The translations under genes were made by a program, and so were the position numbers. Shown piece by piece: positions 35,837 through 45,638 of a stretch of DNA of 64,000 nucleotides. A model generated the notes under the pieces. It was not told the DNA's origin, made no database searches, and saw nothing but the letters and a program-made list of their open reading frames with translations. Within the stretch, counting starts at the first letter, position 1. Each line of letters begins with the position of its first letter. The DNA is from Lonepinella sp042485795 (GTDB lineage Bacteria; Pseudomonadota; Gammaproteobacteria; Enterobacterales; Pasteurellaceae), in assembly GCF_042485795.1 (NCBI RefSeq), contig NZ_CP169368.1, positions 1,860,001 through 1,924,000 of the forward strand, given 5' to 3'.

Positions 35837-37279
35837 TTAATGCTCAACACCTTGCATCATCATACCCAGAATTGCCATTCCAATATATTCTTCTGGAATA
35901 ATATTGCCGTTAAAATTAATACCCTCTTTTTCTAACTTCAAGTTTAACGAAACTTTATTATCTTTTTCGATGATAATTTCTTGTGCCTTACCTTGTTCGA
36001 CCAACATTTCCATTTGCTGTTGGGCTTGTGCATCAGCAGTGGTTTTATCTTGCCCTGTAGCCTGTTCCTGTGTGGATAATAATTCCGTTATAGCAGATTT
36101 ATCGACATTAATATTTAAACTTAACTGCTTAAATAAGCTCAAAATTTTTCCTTTAAAGGCTTTTGAAAAATCCTTCTCTAACAATTCCACATCTAAATCT
36201 GCCACTATTTTTCCAGCGTTATTCGTTAAATTTAACGGATTAATTCGCAAGTGCGGTTGATTTTGTAAGAGTTCTAAACTTAATCGTTGCATCTCAGCAT
36301 CATCATTAGGATCGGTTGCTAAAATTGCACTGACAGTTTTGGCTAAAAGATGATCAGCATTAAAAGTAAACTCAAACTCGCCAAAAGATTTTTCATTCAA
36401 TTTGGGCTCAGTTTTTAGTGCAACAGCATAATTCATCACATCTTTATCTTGTTTAGCATCTACACTCATTTCTAATTTAGCTAAATCAAAGGTTTCTGTG
36501 GGTACATCTGTGTAACTATACGTATAATGCAAATTATCTACACTGGCTTTCCAATTTCCAGTGTAAAGAAATGGTAATTCTGTTGATTTAATATCTGAGT
36601 TGGATTTTAAATTATCCAATTCAATCGTCATTTTTTTAAGCTGATTAGCACTTGTTTCAGCAACAAATTTTTTTAAGGCATCGCCCGTTAATGTGACATT
36701 TATTTTATCAAAATCAACATCATAGTTCCCCATTCCTTGTAAAGGGAGATCAAATTTAATCACACCTTTATCCCAATTTATTTGGACATCATCAGTGGTT
36801 AATTGAGCAGGAATAAAGGTTTCTTCACCATGAATATTTTGGCTATAAGACATGGTTGCTACAAGCGAAATCGGACTTTCATTATTGTTGGTTTGAAGCA
36901 ATTTAGCCAAATCTTGATTATTGGCTAATTTCGCAGAAAGAGAAAACATGGCAGGCATTATATTTAATTTAGCCACTTGATTTAATGGCAATGGTCCATG
37001 ATATAAAGTCCCATCAAAAGGTAAATCCAATGTTAAATTATCTGATTTAATATTTATCTTATAATGAAAATCTGAGCTAAAAATACCTCGTTCAATTTGT
37101 ACATCTTCAATTTGTGTAATGGCACCCAACACCTGATTTTCTTGTAGCCAAGTTTGGTAAATTTTGCTGATTTGTTGTTGATACTGTTGTTCTATAATTT
37201 TCCCTGTGTACCAAGCACCTCCCGTCCAAATTGCACCGAAAGCAATAATAACACCCGTTGCGATTGTTGATTTTTTCAT
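35837..37279 (-). CDS. YdgA family protein (DUF945)
   Basis: A 480-residue protein with one N-terminal membrane segment (STIATGVIIAFGAIWTGGAWY) and a large exported domain, the layout of the YdgA/DUF945 family. Typical family segments are TGKIIEQQ near the start, HGPLPL near residue 94 and long beta-rich repeats. Family members are envelope proteins of unknown mechanism. It is monocistronic, divergent from dnaK. Confidence 0.8.
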   Translation of the reverse strand: MKKSTIATGVIIAFGAIWTGGAWYTGKIIEQQYQQQISKIYQTWLQENQVLGAITQIEDVQIERGIFSSDFHYKINIKSDNLTLDLPFDGTLYHGPLPLNQVAKLNIMPAMFSLSAKLANNQDLAKLLQTNNNESPISLVATMSYSQNIHGEETFIPAQLTTDDVQINWDKGVIKFDLPLQGMGNYDVDFDKINVTLTGDALKKFVAETSANQLKKMTIELDNLKSNSDIKSTELPFLYTGNWKASVDNLHYTYSYTDVPTETFDLAKLEMSVDAKQDKDVMNYAVALKTEPKLNEKSFGEFEFTFNADHLLAKTVSAILATDPNDDAEMQRLSLELLQNQPHLRINPLNLTNNAGKIVADLDVELLEKDFSKAFKGKILSLFKQLSLNINVDKSAITELLSTQEQATGQDKTTADAQAQQQMEMLVEQGKAQEIIIEKDNKVSLNLKLEKEGINFNGNIIPEEYIGMAILGMMMQGVEH

Positions 37280-37462
37280 TATTCTAAAACTCCACTTTAT
37301 ATTGTTAATATAAGGCTAATATTAGCATAAACCGCGGTGAATTTTAGGGATTTTTTTCATTGCTCTCTTGAAATCAATTAAATCAACCTTACTTTATCGA
37401 TACGACAAAAAATGTGATTTTGTACTACGATTTTAAAATTTCAGAAATTTTTTAAAATTGCC

Positions 37463-37490
37463 CTTGAAAAAACAAAAGCCAACCACATTT
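37463..37490 (+). promoter_or_regulatory. sigma-32 (heat-shock) promoter of dnaK
   Basis: CTTGAAA (37463-37469), a 13-bp spacer, then CCACATTT (37483-37490), close to the RpoH consensus CTTGAAA/CCCCATNT. The leader to dnaK is about 70 nt. Confidence 0.8.
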
Positions 37491-37564
37491 TAAGTAACAA
37501 GCAAGCAAGCCTAGATAAATTAAAGGCATTGCGAAAACCAATTCAAACTAGGAGAAAACAAATT

Positions 37565-39463
37565 ATGGGAAAAATTATCGGTATTGACTTAGGTACAACT
37601 AACTCTTGTGTAGCAATCATGGATGGCGACAAACCACGTGTCATTGAGAATGCGGAAGGTGATCGCACAACGCCGTCAATTATTGCTTATACTAATGACA
37701 ATGAAACTTTAGTGGGACAACCAGCAAAACGTCAAGCTGTAACCAATCCAAAAAATACCTTATTCGCTATCAAACGTTTAATCGGTCGCCGTTTTGAAGA
37801 CCAAGAAGTACAACGTGATGTGAACATTATGCCGTTCAGCATTGTGAGAGCAGATAATGGTGATGCGTGGGTAGATGTGAAAGGCGATAAATTAGCACCA
37901 CCACAAATTTCAGCCGAAGTGTTGAAAAAAATGAAAAAAACTGCCGAAGATTTCTTGGGCGAAACGGTAACAGAAGCAGTTATCACTGTACCAGCTTACT
38001 TTAACGATGCTCAACGTCAAGCGACTAAAGATGCAGGTCGTATCGCTGGTCTTGATGTTAAACGTATTATCAATGAACCAACCGCTGCCGCATTAGCTTA
38101 CGGCTTAGACAAAGGCAAAGGCAACCAAACCATTGCGGTGTATGACTTGGGTGGTGGTACATTCGACTTGTCTATCATCGAAATTGATGAAGTCGGTGGC
38201 GAAAAAACCTTTGAAGTATTAGCAACCAATGGTGATACTCACTTAGGTGGTGAAGACTTTGATAACCGTGTAATCAATTACTTGGTAGATGAGTTCAAAA
38301 AAGAACAAGGTGTCGATTTACGCAACGATCCATTAGCGATGCAACGTTTAAAAGAAGCAGGCGAAAAAGCCAAAATTGAACTTTCTTCTGCTCAACAAAC
38401 AGATGTGAATTTACCTTATATCACAGCTGATGCGACAGGTCCAAAACACTTAAACATTAAATTAACTCGTGCAAAATTAGAAGCATTAGTAGAAGATTTA
38501 GTCGCTCGTTCCATTGAACCTGTAAAAGTAGCGTTAAATGATGCGGGCTTGAGTATTTCACAAATTGATGATGTACTTCTTGTGGGCGGTCAAACTCGTA
38601 TGCCATTAGTGCAACAAAAAGTAGCAGAATTCTTTGGTAAAGAACCACGCAAAGACGTGAACCCAGATGAAGCTGTTGCAGTGGGTGCAGCGGTACAAGG
38701 TGGTGTGTTATCTGGTAATGTGACTGATGTGTTATTATTAGACGTTACCCCATTATCATTAGGTATCGAAACCATGGGCGGTGTAATGACTACCCTAATT
38801 GAGAAAAACACTACGATTCCAACTAAAAAATCACAAGTGTTCTCAACGGCGGAAGATAACCAAAGTGCGGTAACCATCCACGTGTTACAAGGTGAACGTA
38901 AACAAGCATCAGCCAATAAATCTTTGGGTCAATTCAACCTTGAAGGCATTAACCCAGCACCACGCGGTATGCCACAAATTGAAGTGACTTTCGATATTGA
39001 CGCCGACGGTATTATCCACGTGTCAGCCAAAGATAAAGGCACAGGTAAAGAGCAACAAATCACCATTAAAGCGTCTTCAGGCTTAAGTGATGAAGAAATT
39101 CAACAAATGGTACGTGATGCGGAAGCCAACGCCGAAGCCGACCGTAAATTTGAAGAATTAGTGCAAGCTCGCAACCAAGCGGATGCCATTGTTCACTCGA
39201 CTCGCAAACAATTAAGCGAAGTAGGCGACAAACTTTCTGCGGATGATAAAGCACCAATTGAAAAAGCCTTAGGTGAATTGGAAACCGCAGCGAAAGGCGA
39301 AGACAAAGCGGAAATTGATGCGAAATTGCAAGCGTTAATTCAGGTCTCTGAAAAATTAATGCAAGCGGCACAACCACAACCAGACGCTCAACAAGCTCAA
39401 AGCGGAAAACCACAAGATGATGTAGTGGATGCAGAGTTTGAAGAAGTGAAAGATAATAAATAA
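37565..39463 (+). CDS. dnaK: Hsp70 chaperone DnaK
   Basis: ATP-driven chaperone that works with DnaJ and GrpE. The 632-residue protein begins MGKIIGIDLGTTNSCV. It has the nucleotide motifs DLGGGTFDLSI (near residue 193) and VGGQTRMP (near 340), the substrate-binding domain from about 390, and a C-terminal end AEFEEVKD. The ATG at 37565 (after AGGAGAAAACAAATT) was preferred over 37529, which adds 12 unrelated residues. The sigma-32 promoter lies upstream; a hairpin follows at 39483, before the inserted vapD gene. Confidence 0.98.
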   Translation: MGKIIGIDLGTTNSCVAIMDGDKPRVIENAEGDRTTPSIIAYTNDNETLVGQPAKRQAVTNPKNTLFAIKRLIGRRFEDQEVQRDVNIMPFSIVRADNGDAWVDVKGDKLAPPQISAEVLKKMKKTAEDFLGETVTEAVITVPAYFNDAQRQATKDAGRIAGLDVKRIINEPTAAALAYGLDKGKGNQTIAVYDLGGGTFDLSIIEIDEVGGEKTFEVLATNGDTHLGGEDFDNRVINYLVDEFKKEQGVDLRNDPLAMQRLKEAGEKAKIELSSAQQTDVNLPYITADATGPKHLNIKLTRAKLEALVEDLVARSIEPVKVALNDAGLSISQIDDVLLVGGQTRMPLVQQKVAEFFGKEPRKDVNPDEAVAVGAAVQGGVLSGNVTDVLLLDVTPLSLGIETMGGVMTTLIEKNTTIPTKKSQVFSTAEDNQSAVTIHVLQGERKQASANKSLGQFNLEGINPAPRGMPQIEVTFDIDADGIIHVSAKDKGTGKEQQITIKASSGLSDEEIQQMVRDAEANAEADRKFEELVQARNQADAIVHSTRKQLSEVGDKLSADDKAPIEKALGELETAAKGEDKAEIDAKLQALIQVSEKLMQAAQPQPDAQQAQSGKPQDDVVDAEFEEVKDNK

Positions 39464-39482
39464 GATTTATTATCCATTAATT

Positions 39483-39508
39483 AAGGGCGTAGGTTTACGC
39501 CCTTTTCG
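39483..39508 (+). terminator. terminator between dnaK and the vapD-like gene
   Basis: AAGGGCGTA (39483-39491) pairs with TACGCCCTT (39496-39504) across a 4-nt loop, followed by TTC. It may be partial, because dnaJ lies further downstream with no obvious heat-shock promoter of its own. Confidence 0.7.
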
Positions 39509-39530
39509 GCTATTAAACACAGGGTGAACA

Positions 39531-39965
39531 ATGAGTAGATATTTAATCACTTTCGATATGGATACAAATTGCTTAAAAGAAAATTACCATAGCAAGAGTG
39601 CAAATAATGCGTATTATGATATTCGGAATGTACTGGAAAAACACGGTTTTGATAATTTACAAGGCAGTGTTTATCTCGGACAAGAAAACATCAGTGAAGC
39701 ACACGGCACCCTTGCTATTCAGGAATTAACGGCAAAATTCAAATGGTTTTATCCCTGCGTTTCTAATATTAAATTTTATCGCATTGAAAGCGATTTAAAT
39801 GCGGATTTTATCGCATATAACGTTCATCAAGCCCGTCTTAATTTTGAAAAACAATTGCAAACCTTAGAGCAAACCCTCATTGCAACAGGATTAGAACGAA
39901 CAAAAATTGATGAGATTTTAAACAAACAAAGATTCTCTTTAACCGAAAATATCACGAGTGAGTAA
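39531..39965 (+). CDS. VapD-like protein (Cas2-fold RNase family), extended form
   Basis: The first 90-odd residues match the VapD pattern: YLITFDMDTNCL at the start with the acidic residue of the ferredoxin-like first strand, then NNAYYDIRNVLEKHGFDNLQGSVYL and IKFYRIESDLNADFI. VapD proteins resemble Cas2, and some cleave RNA. This protein is 144 residues against about 91-95 for classic VapD; the extra C-terminal 50 residues are charged and look helical. It lies between dnaK and dnaJ and is followed after 1 bp by a small membrane gene. AGGGTGAACA precedes the ATG. Confidence 0.75.
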   Translation: MSRYLITFDMDTNCLKENYHSKSANNAYYDIRNVLEKHGFDNLQGSVYLGQENISEAHGTLAIQELTAKFKWFYPCVSNIKFYRIESDLNADFIAYNVHQARLNFEKQLQTLEQTLIATGLERTKIDEILNKQRFSLTENITSE

Positions 39966-39966
39966 A

Positions 39967-40197
39967 ATGGCAATTAAAAGAAGATGGTTTCGCCCCATTA
40001 TGGTCACGGTGTCAGTATTCATTTATTCTTGTTTTATTTCACTTGGAATGACCATCGTGAATATCGGTATTACACCTGACTTTTTATTGATTTGGGGTAA
40101 AAACTGGTTTACCGCTTTCTGTGTCGCATTCCCAACTATTTGGTTTTTACAACCAGTGATTGCCCAATGGGTGCATAAAATTAAATTTACTGATTAA
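39967..40197 (+). CDS. small membrane protein, DUF2798-like
   Basis: A 76-residue protein with two membrane helices (PIMVTVSVFIYSCFISLGM and FTAFCVAFPTIWFLQPVIA) separated by a polar turn, the arrangement of the DUF2798 family, which has no known function. The start at 39967 (MAIKRRWF) lies just after the vapD stop; a GTG at 39958 overlaps it and is a possible alternative. It sits 14 bp before dnaJ, so it is translated from the same message. Confidence 0.65.
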   Translation: MAIKRRWFRPIMVTVSVFIYSCFISLGMTIVNIGITPDFLLIWGKNWFTAFCVAFPTIWFLQPVIAQWVHKIKFTD

Positions 40198-40211
40198 CTG
40201 AGCAAAAAATT

Positions 40212-41342
40212 ATGGCAAAACGAGATTATTACGAAGTACTAGGTATTCAAAAAGGGGCGGATGACAAAGAAATCAAACGCGCCTATAAACGCCTAGCGAT
40301 GAAATATCACCCAGATAGAACCAAGGGTGATAAAGACAGCGAAGAAAAATTTAAAGAGATCAACGAAGCCTACGAGATCTTAAACGACAAAGAAAAACGA
40401 GCGGCTTACGATCAATACGGTCACGCCGCCTTTGAACAAGGTGGATTTGGTGGCGGTGCTGGCGGATTTAGCGGAGGCTTTGGTGGTTTCGGTGGATTTG
40501 AAGATATTTTCAGCGAAATGTTTGGCGGTGGTGCAAGTCGTCAACGTGTAGTACGTGGTGACGATTTACGCTACGACATTGAGATTACCCTTGAAGAAGC
40601 GGTTCGAGGTATCACCAAAGATATTCAAATTCGTACTCTTGTACATTGTGAGCAATGTGATGGCACGGGTGCAGAAAAAGGTTCTAAAGTGGAAACCTGT
40701 CCAACCTGTCACGGACAAGGTCGGGTTCGCCGTCAACAAGGTTTCTTTGTGACTGAAACCGCTTGCCCACATTGTCATGGTACAGGTAAGAAAATTGAAA
40801 AACCTTGTAAAAAATGTCATGGTGATGGTCGGGTACATAAAACTGAAAGTCTTTCTGTTAAAATCCCTGCTGGGGTGGACACTGGCAATCAATTACGCTT
40901 GGCAGGTAAAGGGGCAGCAGGTGAACATGGAGCTCCAGCAGGCGACCTTTATGTGGTTATTCATGTACAAGATCACCCGATTTTTGAACGTGACGGCAAC
41001 AATTTATATTGTGAAGTACCAATTAGCTTTACTCAAGCTGCATTGGGTGGTGAAATTGAAGTCCCAACTCTTGAAGGTCGGGCGAAATTAAAAATCCCAG
41101 AAGGCACCCAAACAGGCAAAATGTTCCGCATGCGTGGCAAAGGTATTAAAGCAATGCGAAGCGGTTACGCAGGCGATTTAATCTGCAAAATCATTATTGA
41201 AACCCCTGTTTCACTCAATGAAGAACAAAAAGAATTGTTGCGTAAATTAGAAGAAAGCCTAGACGGACACACAACCCAACGCCCAAAACATTCCAGTTTC
41301 TTTGACAGTGTGAAGAAGTTTTTTGATAATTTAGGCAAATAG
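40212..41342 (+). CDS. dnaJ: co-chaperone DnaJ
   Basis: J-domain protein that stimulates the DnaK ATPase. Residues 1-70 form the J domain with the HPD motif in KYHPDR. A Gly/Phe region follows (about 77-110: GGFGGGAGGFSGGFGG), then four zinc-binding CxxCxGxG repeats (CEQCDGTG, CPTCHGQG, CPHCHGTG, CKKCHGDG) and the C-terminal substrate domains. Full length at 376 residues. It is normally adjacent to dnaK; here two accessory genes lie between them. Confidence 0.98.
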   Translation: MAKRDYYEVLGIQKGADDKEIKRAYKRLAMKYHPDRTKGDKDSEEKFKEINEAYEILNDKEKRAAYDQYGHAAFEQGGFGGGAGGFSGGFGGFGGFEDIFSEMFGGGASRQRVVRGDDLRYDIEITLEEAVRGITKDIQIRTLVHCEQCDGTGAEKGSKVETCPTCHGQGRVRRQQGFFVTETACPHCHGTGKKIEKPCKKCHGDGRVHKTESLSVKIPAGVDTGNQLRLAGKGAAGEHGAPAGDLYVVIHVQDHPIFERDGNNLYCEVPISFTQAALGGEIEVPTLEGRAKLKIPEGTQTGKMFRMRGKGIKAMRSGYAGDLICKIIIETPVSLNEEQKELLRKLEESLDGHTTQRPKHSSFFDSVKKFFDNLGK

Positions 41343-41356
41343 TGCTATCCAAATAA

Positions 41357-41547
41357 GATGTGGAGTATCGCCACTATCATTAACCCCGTACGCAAGTACG
41401 GGGGATTTTGCTCTTTATTTCCCTCTACTTCAATTACCCTGCACTAGCGTACAGGGTTAGACATAGTTACGCCACTCCGTGGCTGTTCCTTTAGATGCGG
41501 AGCATCGCCACTATCATTAACCCCGTACGCAAGTGCGGGGGATTTTG
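41357..41547. repeat. pair of about 50-bp direct repeats with hairpins after dnaJ
   Basis: Two copies (about 41357-41410 and 41493-41547) share GGAG-ATCGCCACTATCATTAACC and a hairpin CCCCGTACGCAAGT-CGGGGGATTTTG. In the first copy CCCCGTAC (41384-41391) pairs perfectly with GTACGGGG (41396-41403) and may terminate dnaJ. Between them are two more small hairpins (ACCCTG/CAGGGT and GCCAC/GTGGC). No gene is visible in 41343-41636. Confidence 0.75.
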
Positions 41548-41636
41548 TCAGAATTTTTATCCCAATAGATATTGCATTACGTCTAAAAACAGGCATAAAA
41601 TAATTTATCCATTTTCCATTCAACAAAAGGAAAATT

Positions 41637-42116
41637 ATGATGGAAATTATCAAACATACCCCAATTTGGGCGTGGCTCATTCTTGTGATACTCACCTTAC
41701 TCGGCTTACGCCAACTTCGACCACGACAAATTAGAACCTTTCAATTATTTATTGCCCTCATTATCTTTTTTCCCTTAATTATCATCAATATCAGTCGAAA
41801 TCACCATTATGAACTTGCAACCCTTGCCTTTCTTAGTGGATTGATTATTGGGGTAATTTTGGCACAACTCAGCAAGCAATGGCAAACCATCACACCAATC
41901 GCCCAAGGCAAATGGCAACAACAAGGTAGCGTTCTCCCTTTAATCATCTATCTGTTTATTTTCCTTTCTCGCTACTTTGAAACCGTGGTAAGAACCATTC
42001 AACACCCATTAATGGATAATCAACATTTTATCCTGTTTATCGGTATCAGCACGGGTATTTGTTTAGGGTTTAATGGTGCAGTGTCTTGTTTGGCGGTGTG
42101 GAAACAAAAACGGTAA
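41637..42116 (+). CDS. uncharacterised membrane protein (DUF6622-like)
   Basis: A 159-residue protein with about five hydrophobic segments (WAWLILVILTLLGL, LFIALIIFFPLIIINI, LAFLSGLIIGVILAQL, LPLIIYLFIFLS, ILFIGISTGICLGF). The opening IIKHTPIWAW and a layout of small membrane proteins recall the DUF6622 group; I am not certain of this. AAAGGAAAATT precedes two consecutive ATGs (41637, 41640). It is probably a single gene, followed by an efflux transporter 68 bp on. Confidence 0.6.
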   Translation: MMEIIKHTPIWAWLILVILTLLGLRQLRPRQIRTFQLFIALIIFFPLIIINISRNHHYELATLAFLSGLIIGVILAQLSKQWQTITPIAQGKWQQQGSVLPLIIYLFIFLSRYFETVVRTIQHPLMDNQHFILFIGISTGICLGFNGAVSCLAVWKQKR

Positions 42117-42184
42117 AATAATCTTATAAAAGTCCCCCAAGTGCGGTAAAATCTACTGCACTTTTTCTTTTTTCAGAGATCTTT

Positions 42185-43366
42185 ATGCTCACCCCAACCA
42201 CTCACATTGAAAAACCTGCCAATTTGGTGGCATTTGCATTTTTACTAATTGCCTTTTTGACAGGTATTGCTTCCTCTTTCCAATTGCCGACATTGAGCCT
42301 GTTTTTGTCGCAAGAAATTCAGGTTTCGCCTGCGATGGTCGGCTATTTTTACGCCATCAATGCCATTATTGGGATTGGATTAAGCCAAATACTGGCAAAA
42401 TATTCGGATAAAATGGACGACCGCCGTAAAGTAATGCTGTTTTGCTGTATGTTGGCTATTGGCGGTTGTTTAGTATTTGCTTTTAGTCGTGATTATCTTT
42501 GGTTGGTATTGTTTGGCACTACCCTACTCGGTTTGGGATCCTCCGCCAATCCACAATCTTTTGCCTTAGCTCGTGAATATGCAGATAGCACGGGCAAAGA
42601 AACCGTGATGTTTTCCACCATTATGCGAACCCAAATTTCACTCGCATGGATTGTCGGACCGCCACTTTCCTTTAGCATTGCATTAAATTGGGGCTTTGAT
42701 TGGATGTATTCTATTGCAGCATTAGCCTTTTTATTTTGTGGAATAATTGCCATTACATTATTGCCAAAAGTGCCTCATAAAAAAACGGAGCAAAATACTC
42801 TATTACAAACCCCTGTTAATAACCGTAAAAGCGTTATTTATCTATTTGTCACTGTCTTTATGATTTTTAACTGTAACGGTATGTATTTAATTAATATGCC
42901 ATTATATGTAATTCACGAATTGCATTTATCAGCAGAATTAGCAGGAACGTTAATGGGAACGGCGGCAGGATTGGAAATCCCAATTATGTTACTTGGGGGA
43001 TATTTAACCAAATACTTCAGTAAAAAATCCTTAATTTTCACCGCACTTGGTGCTGGATTGTTATTTTATCTTGGCTTGTTACTTTTCCAAAATACATGGC
43101 AATTAGTCTTACTACAATTTTTTAATGCCATATTTATAGGCACTATTGCTACGCTAGGTATGGTGTATTTTCAAGATTTAATGCCACGTCAAGCAGGGGC
43201 TGCAACCACGTTATTCAGCAATGCTGCTAAATTAAGCTGGGTGGTAGCTGGTCCGATCGCAGGTTGGTTAGCTCAATTTTGGCATTATAGTACGGTGTTT
43301 TATGTGTCGTTTCTGATGATTGCGATTGGGGCGGTGTGTTTGATAAAGGTGAAAACAGTGGGGTAA
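42185..43366 (+). CDS. MFS sugar efflux transporter, SetA/SetB-like
   Basis: A 393-residue major facilitator with 12 predicted membrane segments. The motif-A-like loop is SDKMDDRRKVML between helices 2 and 3. AFLTGIASSFQLPTLSLFLS and LGSSANPQSFALAREYAD resemble the sugar-efflux (Set) group. Set proteins export sugars or sugar analogues; the substrate here is not known. A USS at 42139-42147 precedes it. The palindromic element lies just after its stop. Confidence 0.75.
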   Translation: MLTPTTHIEKPANLVAFAFLLIAFLTGIASSFQLPTLSLFLSQEIQVSPAMVGYFYAINAIIGIGLSQILAKYSDKMDDRRKVMLFCCMLAIGGCLVFAFSRDYLWLVLFGTTLLGLGSSANPQSFALAREYADSTGKETVMFSTIMRTQISLAWIVGPPLSFSIALNWGFDWMYSIAALAFLFCGIIAITLLPKVPHKKTEQNTLLQTPVNNRKSVIYLFVTVFMIFNCNGMYLINMPLYVIHELHLSAELAGTLMGTAAGLEIPIMLLGGYLTKYFSKKSLIFTALGAGLLFYLGLLLFQNTWQLVLLQFFNAIFIGTIATLGMVYFQDLMPRQAGAATTLFSNAAKLSWVVAGPIAGWLAQFWHYSTVFYVSFLMIAIGAVCLIKVKTVG

Positions 43367-43370
43367 TTTT

Positions 43371-43516
43371 GCCCCCCCTCAGTCCTTCGGACAGCTCCCC
43401 CCGCAAGCAGGGGGAGCAAAATCCCTCACAAACGAGAGGGAGCAAAATATTCCCTTTCTTCCCCCTGCTTGCGGGGGGAAGTCCCCGAAGGGGGAAGGGG
43501 GAAGGGGGAAGGGGGG
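43371..43516 (+). repeat. GC-rich palindromic intergenic element, copy 2
   Basis: It begins GCCCCCCCTCAGTCC, has the core CCCCCCGCAAGCAGGGGGA at about 43397-43415, and ends in GGGGGGC. The right end carries three GGGGAAG-type units (about 43490-43512), an internal slippage expansion absent from copy 1. It lies between the efflux gene and the 3' end of rnpB. Confidence 0.85.
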
Positions 43517-43611
43517 CAAAATTCAAACAATTTAGTATAAAAAACATTATGCCCCAATCACCCCAACCCAAATAAAACAACAGGGGAAATGGGGGCTTTG
43601 CCAAAATAACT

Positions 43612-44001
<390 letters not shown>

Positions 44002-44040
44002 AGGGTGCAGTATAACGGAATTTTTCCTAGAGAGAAATTA
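44002..44040 (-). promoter_or_regulatory. rnpB promoter
   Basis: On the minus strand TATACT (44009-44014) lies 7 bp before the likely 5' end at 44001. The GC-rich CTG/CACCCTG around the start resembles a stable-RNA discriminator. A -35 is less clear. Confidence 0.6.
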
Positions 44041-44120
44041 AAACTTGCGTTAAAATGGAAACATTCTTTCAGGTGATAAAAACGATGTCTTTTTTCACCG
44101 CACTTTTGAGGATATAACGA

Positions 44121-45056
44121 ATGGATCATCTACATTATGCTCGTGAAACCATTAGTATGGCGGAGCAGGCGTTAGATAAATTAAGTCGAACTCTTGATAA
44201 CACCTTTAATGATGTGGTGGAATTAATTCTAAAATGTAAAGGTCGTATTGCCATTAGTGGCGTAGGTAAATCTGGACTTATTGGGCAAAAAATTGTCGCC
44301 AGTTTCGCCTCAACAGGTACACCGAGCTTTTTTTTACACCCAACCGAAGCCTTTCATGGTGACTTAGGTATGTTAAAGCCCCTTGATGTGGTGATTCTTA
44401 TTTCTTATAGCGGTGAAAGTGACGAAGTCAATAAACTCATTCCCAGTTTAAAAAATTTCGGTAATAAAATCATTGCATTGACCAGTAACAAAGATTCAAC
44501 CTTAGGCAAACACGCTGATTATGTATTAGACATTACCATTGAACGTGAAGCCTGCCCGAATAACCTTGCTCCAACAACTTCGGCTTTAGTCACTTTAGCT
44601 TTAGGGGATGCACTAACAGTTGCATTAATCTATGCTCGTGATTTTAAACCTATAGATTTTGCCAAATTCCATCCCGGTGGTTCATTAGGTCGCCGTTTAC
44701 TTTGCCGCGTGAAAGATCAAATGCAAACTCGCTTACCGATTACCCTACTATCGACCAGCTTTACCGATTGTTTGACCATTATGAACGAAGGTCGAATGGG
44801 GGTTGCTTTGGTCATGGATAATAATAGATTACAAGGCATTATTACGGATGGCGATATTCGCCGTGCATTAACCTCTAATGGTGTAGCCACCCTAAGTAAA
44901 ACCGCTCAAGATTTAATGACCAGAAATCCGAAAACTATTCATCAAGATGAATTCTTAACAACTGCCGAAACCTTTATGAAAGAGAAAAAAATTCACTCCT
45001 TGGTGGTTGTTAATGATCAAAATGAAGTCGTTGGCTTAGTGGAATTTTCAAGTTAA
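44121..45056 (+). CDS. kdsD: arabinose-5-phosphate isomerase
   Basis: It converts ribulose-5-phosphate to arabinose-5-phosphate, the start of Kdo synthesis for lipopolysaccharide. The 311-residue protein has an N-terminal SIS domain (SGVGKSGLIGQKIVASFASTG near residue 50; STGxPSFFLHPTEAFHGDLG; SYSGESDE) and two C-terminal CBS domains (about 205-311). GAGGATATAACG precedes the ATG. An uptake signal (44097-44105) lies in the leader. kdsC follows 13 bp downstream. Confidence 0.95.
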   Translation: MDHLHYARETISMAEQALDKLSRTLDNTFNDVVELILKCKGRIAISGVGKSGLIGQKIVASFASTGTPSFFLHPTEAFHGDLGMLKPLDVVILISYSGESDEVNKLIPSLKNFGNKIIALTSNKDSTLGKHADYVLDITIEREACPNNLAPTTSALVTLALGDALTVALIYARDFKPIDFAKFHPGGSLGRRLLCRVKDQMQTRLPITLLSTSFTDCLTIMNEGRMGVALVMDNNRLQGIITDGDIRRALTSNGVATLSKTAQDLMTRNPKTIHQDEFLTTAETFMKEKKIHSLVVVNDQNEVVGLVEFSS

Positions 45057-45069
45057 AACAGGGTTAAAC

Positions 45070-45612
45070 ATGCTAGATAAATTACAAAAAATCAAATTAG
45101 TGATCACAGATATTGATGGTGTACTCACGGATGGATTATTACATTATGATGCTAACGGCGAAGCCATTAAAAGTTTCCATGTGCGTGATGGTTTAGGCAT
45201 TCGTATGTTGATAGAACAAGGGATTCAAGTAGCCGTATTATCTGGACGTTCTTCTCCGATTTTACAAAAGCGTATGGCAGATCTTGGCATTACATTGTCT
45301 ATTCTAGGTAAATTAGAAAAAGAAACCGCCTGCTTTGAATTAATGCGACAAGCCAATGTTAGCCCTGAACAAACCGCTTATATTGGAGATGACAGCGTAG
45401 ATCTACCCGCTTTTGAAGTCTGTGGTTTATCTTTTGCGGTCGCTGATTCAGCTGATTATGTAAAAGAAAATGCCGATTATGTACTCACCCTAGGTGGTGG
45501 CAAAGGGGCATTTCGTGAAATGTCTGATCTGATTTTAAAGGCTCAAGGTAAAACGGATATTTATGCTACGGCAAAAGGCTTTTTGAAATCTGTGCAAAAT
45601 ATGGCTCAATAA
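45070..45612 (+). CDS. kdsC: 3-deoxy-manno-octulosonate-8-phosphatase
   Basis: HAD-superfamily phosphatase releasing Kdo from Kdo-8-phosphate. The 180-residue length and the HAD motifs ITDIDGVLTDG (nucleophile Asp), VLSGRSS, and YIGDDSVDLPAF are those of the cap-less tetrameric KdsC family. It is cotranscribed with kdsD, so two steps of Kdo synthesis are adjacent. A terminator made of an inverted uptake-signal pair follows. Confidence 0.95.
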   Translation: MLDKLQKIKLVITDIDGVLTDGLLHYDANGEAIKSFHVRDGLGIRMLIEQGIQVAVLSGRSSPILQKRMADLGITLSILGKLEKETACFELMRQANVSPEQTAYIGDDSVDLPAFEVCGLSFAVADSADYVKENADYVLTLGGGKGAFREMSDLILKAQGKTDIYATAKGFLKSVQNMAQ

Positions 45613-45638
45613 CCATAACCTGAAAAAAGAGTAAAAAA

